Source: UBA668 sp966112835
Lineage (GTDB): Bacteria; Actinomycetota; Acidimicrobiia; Acidimicrobiales; Ilumatobacteraceae
NCBI GenBank assembly: GCA_966112835.1
Contig: CBHWEI010000181.1
Location: 1-8,522 of the forward strand
Direction: 5' to 3'
Length of the DNA: 8,522 nucleotides
The notes under the pieces are model-generated. The model did not search any database. It was not told where the DNA came from and saw only the letters and a list, made by a program, of their open reading frames with translations. Position 1 is the stretch's first letter. Each line of letters starts with the position of its first letter. The translations under genes were made by a program, and so were the position numbers. Below are positions 4,982 to 8,522 of the stretch, piece after piece.

Positions 4982-5788
4982 GTGACCGACGACTGGAATC
5001 CCAACGACCCCGATGCCACCCGGGTGCTGTACGACTTGGCGGCGTGGTCGTTCGACCAGCAGGCCGAGCTCGCGTCCGAGCTGGCCGACGCCGACATCCC
5101 CCACACGTGGGAGGGCGCCGAGCTGGTGGTCCCGGAAGATCGGGAAGCCGATGCCGACGCCATCATCAACGCCGTCGAGGACCGCCTGGGCATCGTCTAC
5201 GACGACGACGGCGAGGTGGAAGGCGCCGACGACCTGAACGCCATCGCCAAGTCCGAGGTGCTGCCCATCCCCGTGCCGCTGGGCGACGACGTGCCGTCCA
5301 CCGAGTACGACCTGGCCGACTGGCCGGTGGAGGATCGCGACACGCTCACCCGGGTGCTCGTGCGCCAGGGCCACCCGCACCGCTGGGAGGACGAGGTGCT
5401 GCTCGTGCAGACCTCCGACGAAGCGCTCGTCGAGTCGTTGCTCGACCTCGTCGAGGCCGGCGAATCGGTCGAGCTGGTCGCCGACACCGACGACGAGCAC
5501 GCCGAGGACGACCGCCTGCCGTTCGAGACGCTCACCACGTTCTTCCTCGCCGGCGAACGCCTGCGGCGCGACCCGCTCGACCCCGACGGTCTGGAGGACC
5601 TGTTGGCGGCGTGCGAAGTGGCCGAGCCCGAGCAGCCGCCGTACGGCGTGGACCAGCGGCTGTGGGAGCGCACGTGTGCACTGGCCGACGACCTTGCGGG
5701 GGCACTGGTCGACGGTGACGTTCCGGACGGGGTCACCGCACAGGAGGTCGCGCAGGAACTGCACGACCTGCTGCGCCCCTACATCTGA
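4982..5788 (+). CDS. Acidic protein with internally duplicated ~50-aa domain, unknown function
   Basis: I do not recognise a named family with certainty. The 268-residue, strongly acidic product contains two copies of one module: residues 17-66 and 109-158 align without gaps at 17 of 50 identities, sharing YDLA.W at the start, a helix with two conserved Leu, PH.WE in the middle, then L.V and EA...VE. The module's pattern, a helix followed by a strand pair around 'IPHTWEGAELVVP', weakly recalls DUF2007-type 'signal transducing' modules; this is inference. The C-terminal third (about 178-268) is helical and not repeated. The GTG at 4982 was chosen because the frame upstream overlaps the peptidase gene out of phase and the -10 box fits. 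The stop overlaps the next ATG (TGATG), so translation of the J-domain gene is probably coupled. There is no membrane segment or signal peptide. Confidence 0.8.
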   Translation: MTDDWNPNDPDATRVLYDLAAWSFDQQAELASELADADIPHTWEGAELVVPEDREADADAIINAVEDRLGIVYDDDGEVEGADDLNAIAKSEVLPIPVPLGDDVPSTEYDLADWPVEDRDTLTRVLVRQGHPHRWEDEVLLVQTSDEALVESLLDLVEAGESVELVADTDDEHAEDDRLPFETLTTFFLAGERLRRDPLDPDGLEDLLAACEVAEPEQPPYGVDQRLWERTCALADDLAGALVDGDVPDGVTAQEVAQELHDLLRPYI

Positions 5789-6489
5789 TGCTGCTGGCCG
5801 AGCTGCAGATCTGGCACACCCGGCCGGTCACGCCCACGCGCCGCGTGGCGCTCGGTCACCTGGTGCTGCCCACCGATCCCGCGCCCGGTCTGGGTGGGGT
5901 GCTGCTCGCTGCCGTCGTCGCCGCGTACCTGCCGAGCGTCGACGAGGAACTGACGCCCGACATCAGCCGCCTCATCGACCAGGTGACGCGCGGTGACCGC
6001 ATCGTGCAGCCGCGGCTGCAGCACCGCTACCAGGTGGACCGTCACGGTCTGGCTGTGAGCGTGCACCAGATGTCGGGCGACGCCGACCACGTGGAGTTCG
6101 ACCTGCACTCCATGGGCCGGCCGCTCTCGCAGGTGCTCGGCGCGGTGTACGCGCTCGAGCGGTTCGACCTGGGCATCCGTCGCCAGGTCGCGCCCGTGCT
6201 GCATCGCGCCATGCGCTGGCGCGGGCCCATCGGCCCGTCGTTCGTGGCCGACATCACCGGCGTCGACCGGGCCGACCTGGTGGGCATCAGCGACCCGCGG
6301 GCCTGGGCGCTCGACATCCTGGGCTTCCCGGTGGGCACGGCGAAGGTGAGCAAGAAGGACGTGATGGCCCGGTTCCGCACCCGGCTGCGCGAGGCGCACC
6401 CCGACCACGGCGGCGACGACGCCGACGCCGGCGTGGTCATCGAACGCCTGGGCGAGGCGCGGCGCATCCTGCTGGAGCGCCTGACGTGA
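5788..6489 (+). CDS. Protein with C-terminal J-domain (HPD motif), N-terminus uncharacterised
   Basis: The last 60 of 233 residues form a J-domain, the module that stimulates Hsp70/DnaK ATPase: helix I WALDILGF (173-180), helix II with KKDVMARFRTRLREA (189-203), the diagnostic HPDHGG (204-209) and helix III VIERLGEARRILLERL (217-232). There is no G/F region, zinc finger or client-binding domain of classical DnaJ, so this is a class III type (J-domain only) co-chaperone in which the N-terminal ~170 residues presumably pick the client. That part contains no motif I recognise; it has a hydrophobic stretch GLGGVLLAAVVAAYL (35-49), too short and amphipathic to call a membrane anchor. The ATG overlaps the upstream stop by one base, and the stop overlaps the next GTG by four, so coupling to both neighbours is likely. 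Confidence 0.85.
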   Translation: MLLAELQIWHTRPVTPTRRVALGHLVLPTDPAPGLGGVLLAAVVAAYLPSVDEELTPDISRLIDQVTRGDRIVQPRLQHRYQVDRHGLAVSVHQMSGDADHVEFDLHSMGRPLSQVLGAVYALERFDLGIRRQVAPVLHRAMRWRGPIGPSFVADITGVDRADLVGISDPRAWALDILGFPVGTAKVSKKDVMARFRTRLREAHPDHGGDDADAGVVIERLGEARRILLERLT

Positions 6490-7031
6490 CGCGCCTGCTG
6501 CTCTTCCCCGGCGCCGGTAGCGACAGCAACCACTCGTCGCTGCTCGCCATCGAACAAGCGGTGAAGCCGTTACGCACGGTGCGCGCCGACTTCCCGTACC
6601 GACTTGCCGGACGCAAGGCGCCCGATCGGCCGCCGGTGCTGTTGCAGACCGTGCGCGACGAGGCGAAGCGGTTGCGCCGTAGCCCGCTGGTGATGGGTGG
6701 CCGATCGATGGGTGGCCGCATCTGCTCGATGGTCGTGGGCGACGCCGACGACCCGTTCCCGGCCGCGGGCCTGGTGCTCATCTCGTACCCGCTGCACCCG
6801 CCCGGCAAGCCCGAGCGGCTGCGCGTCGAGCACTTCCCGAACATCACCGTCCCGTGCCTGTTCGTGTCGGGCACGAAGGACACGTTCGGCACGCCCGACG
6901 AGCTGGAGCACTGGACCCGCACCATCGCCGGACCGGTCACGCACGTGTGGATCCAGGGCAAGGGCCACGACTTGAAGGGCGCCGATCAGCAGATCGCCGC
7001 GATCGTCGCCGAGTTCGTCTCAGGCCTCTGA
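6486..7031 (+). CDS. Small alpha/beta hydrolase, KANL3/Tex30-like
   Basis: This 181-residue protein has a minimal alpha/beta-hydrolase fold: N-terminal LLLFPGAGSDS strand and oxyanion turn, nucleophile Ser74 in GGRSMGGR (71-78), LVLISYPLHPPGKPE (97-110), Asp132 in VSGTKDTFG, and His161 in GKGHDLKG. The GGRSMGG elbow, the SYPLHPPGKP segment and the short length match the KANL3/Tex30 family (COG3571, predicted hydrolases of the dienelactone-hydrolase type). The substrate is unknown; it could be a small ester or acyl compound. It is cytosolic, with no signal peptide. It begins at GTG 6486, overlapping the J-domain gene's TGA (GTGA), which implies coupled translation and the last place in the cluster. 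Its 3' end overlaps the convergent transporter gene by 12 bp. Confidence 0.9.
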   Translation: MTRLLLFPGAGSDSNHSSLLAIEQAVKPLRTVRADFPYRLAGRKAPDRPPVLLQTVRDEAKRLRRSPLVMGGRSMGGRICSMVVGDADDPFPAAGLVLISYPLHPPGKPERLRVEHFPNITVPCLFVSGTKDTFGTPDELEHWTRTIAGPVTHVWIQGKGHDLKGADQQIAAIVAEFVSGL

Positions 7032-8522
7032 CAGCTGCGGGTCCTCGGGGTTCAACGCCTCGAGCTCCAGGTGCGCGGTTTCGGGGTACCACGCCCACGC
7101 CATGGCGGCCGCCAGCAGTTGACCGACGGCCATCACCGCCATCGCCGCGGCGAAGCTCCACCCCTCGTCGCGCGCCCACCCGACGAACAGGATGCCCAGG
7201 CTGCCGCTGAGCAGCGCGGTGGCGCTGACCACACCGTTCGCCCGGCCGCGGTTGCCCGTGGGGAACAGCTCGGCGCGGTACACCTGGTATGCCGGGTAGG
7301 CGATGGCGGCCAGCAGGCCGCCCACCAGCGTGACGACCCACATGGTGGTGCCTTCGCTGGCGAACGCGAACACCAGGCACGCGGTGGAGATGGGGGTGCA
7401 GACGATGATGAGCGTCCGCCGCCCGAACAGGTCGGCCAGGCGACCGCCGACGATGAGGCCCAACGACGCGGGTGTGCCGGTCATGAGGGTGAACAGGGCG
7501 ATGCCGCCGCCGCTGTAGCCGCGCACGTCGTCGAGGTAGCGGTTCTGGAAGAACGAGGCGGGCGCGACGAACAGGTTCGCGGTCAGGCCCACCATCGCCA
7601 CCAGCGCGAGCCGCCGACGGTTCATCGGCTGGGCGATCTGGTGCACCTTCTCGAAGCGGCGCGTCTCGAGCAGCCGCCGCATCAGGCTGAGCGCGACCGG
7701 CAGCCACAACAGCGAGAGCACGTAGACCAAGCGCCAGCCCTCGTCACCCAGGTCGGCCAGCTTCAACGCACCCACCGCGACGCCCGCGCCCAGACCGGCC
7801 GACATGGCCAGCACGCTCACCGCGTAGGCGCGGCTGTTGCGCGGCATGTCCTCCGCCGCGGCCACGCCGGCGAGCAGCGCGAGCGCGATGCCCATCGGGC
7901 GGGCGACGGTCTGCGACGCGACCAACGTCCAGAAGCTGGGAGCCGCCGCGCCGACCAGGCAGAACAGCGGCGTCAGCCAGGCGGTGAGGACGATGGTGCG
8001 CCGCCGGCCCATGCGGTCGGCGAGGATGGCGAACGGCAGCATCAACAGCACGCCCAGCCGCACGACGGCACCGCCGATGCCCTGGCCGCGGTCCGAGATG
8101 CCGAAGGTGTCGGCGGCGAAGTTCGCGGTCTGGGTGAACAGCGTGTTGGCGAAGGCGGCCGACATGGCGGCCATGGCCAGCAACGCCAGCGTCTGTGCCT
8201 GCCGTTCGTTCAGCTGGTCGGGCGGTGCCCACCACGGGCTGCGTGCGCCGTCCGGCCGGCGGTGGCGCAGCGAATGGCGGATCGGTCGGGAGAACAGCCA
8301 GCCGAACCAGGGGATGTGCAGCGAGTAGGTGATGGTCTCGCGCACCTGGTCAGGCATGGTTTCGACGGTGCGCAGATAGGTGTGCAGCGGCCCGTGGGCC
8401 TGCACGAAGGTGCCGTCCGGCTCGACCGTCTCGTCGAGCACGTCGGTGCGGGGGACCAGGGCACGCACCGCCTCGGGCGAGCCCGCCGGCCACGCCAACG
8501 AGATGGTGTGTTGGCGGTCGCG
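7020..8522 (-). CDS. MFS transporter with soluble N-terminal region (5' end outside window)
   Basis: This is a major facilitator superfamily permease. The frame is open to the window edge, giving 500 residues; a TTG at 8498 is a possible but weak start, so the gene probably begins beyond the window. Counting from that TTG, residues 1-100 are soluble, then about 12 hydrophobic segments follow (first near 102-122, last near 450-471). Motif A appears in both halves: LADRMGRRRT (159-168) and GRLADLFGRRT (352-362), in the cytosolic loops TM2-3 and TM8-9. The end, YPETAHLELEALN, resembles the PET..LE tail of sugar-porter/metabolite MFS proteins. The substrate is unknown. The soluble lead (about 108 residues in view) contains HGPLHTYLRTVETMP and a helical WFGWLFSRPIRHSLRHRRP stretch, unlike a normal MFS N-terminus. 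Its stop region overlaps the convergent hydrolase gene. Confidence 0.9.
   Translation of the reverse strand, partial: RDRQHTISLAWPAGSPEAVRALVPRTDVLDETVEPDGTFVQAHGPLHTYLRTVETMPDQVRETITYSLHIPWFGWLFSRPIRHSLRHRRPDGARSPWWAPPDQLNERQAQTLALLAMAAMSAAFANTLFTQTANFAADTFGISDRGQGIGGAVVRLGVLLMLPFAILADRMGRRRTIVLTAWLTPLFCLVGAAAPSFWTLVASQTVARPMGIALALLAGVAAAEDMPRNSRAYAVSVLAMSAGLGAGVAVGALKLADLGDEGWRLVYVLSLLWLPVALSLMRRLLETRRFEKVHQIAQPMNRRRLALVAMVGLTANLFVAPASFFQNRYLDDVRGYSGGGIALFTLMTGTPASLGLIVGGRLADLFGRRTLIIVCTPISTACLVFAFASEGTTMWVVTLVGGLLAAIAYPAYQVYRAELFPTGNRGRANGVVSATALLSGSLGILFVGWARDEGWSFAAAMAVMAVGQLLAAAMAWAWYPETAHLELEALNPEDPQLSEA

Noticed and set aside
3673..5193. 506-codon minus-strand frame opposite the peptidase gene
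   Set aside because: It is antisense to a complete S9 peptidase with catalytic residues; the long open frame results from GC-biased codon positions.

Overview
The window comes from a very GC-rich chromosome with strongly GC-biased third codon positions, GTG/TTG starts and a class II (GlpX) fructose bisphosphatase. Several genes begin at or within one base of the expected transcription start of a TANNNT -10 box, which is the leaderless-mRNA arrangement common in Actinomycetota. My best guess is an actinobacterium, perhaps of the Acidimicrobiia, but no rRNA or lineage marker here proves it.

Layout. (1) Bases 1-353: the 3' part of atpC, the F1 ATP synthase epsilon subunit and probably the last gene of the atp operon. 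(2) Bases 354-869: a non-coding stretch of about 515 bp full of repeats. It holds a tandem ~52-bp repeat directly after atpC, a degenerate ~40-bp direct repeat, a pair of inverted palindromic elements and a short direct repeat just before the next promoter. (3) Bases 870-2651: a short-chain dehydrogenase (+) and glpX (-), convergent and separated by only 3 bp. (4) Bases 2652-3189: apparently intergenic, but it holds two unrecognised tiny genes on the minus strand (23 and 44 codons). Each has a strong, well-spaced Shine-Dalgarno sequence. An 11-bp GC-rich hairpin follows the second one, and an operator-like palindrome lies between the first one and the divergent peptidase gene. (5) Bases 3190-7031: a tight plus-strand cluster of four genes: an S9-family prolyl-oligopeptidase-like peptidase, an acidic protein with an internally duplicated domain, a protein with a C-terminal J-domain, and a small KANL3/Tex30-like alpha/beta hydrolase. 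The last three overlap by 1 and 4 bp, so they are probably translationally coupled. (6) Bases 7020-8522: a minus-strand MFS transporter, cut by the window edge, with an unusual soluble N-terminal region. Its 3' end overlaps the hydrolase gene by 12 bp.

Most of the long genes are ordinary housekeeping or accessory metabolic genes. The parts most likely to be undescribed are the two small genes, the duplicated-domain/J-domain pair in the peptidase operon, and the repeat-filled region after atpC. Nothing here looks like a defence system, CRISPR array, prophage or insertion sequence. I see no tRNA or rRNA.
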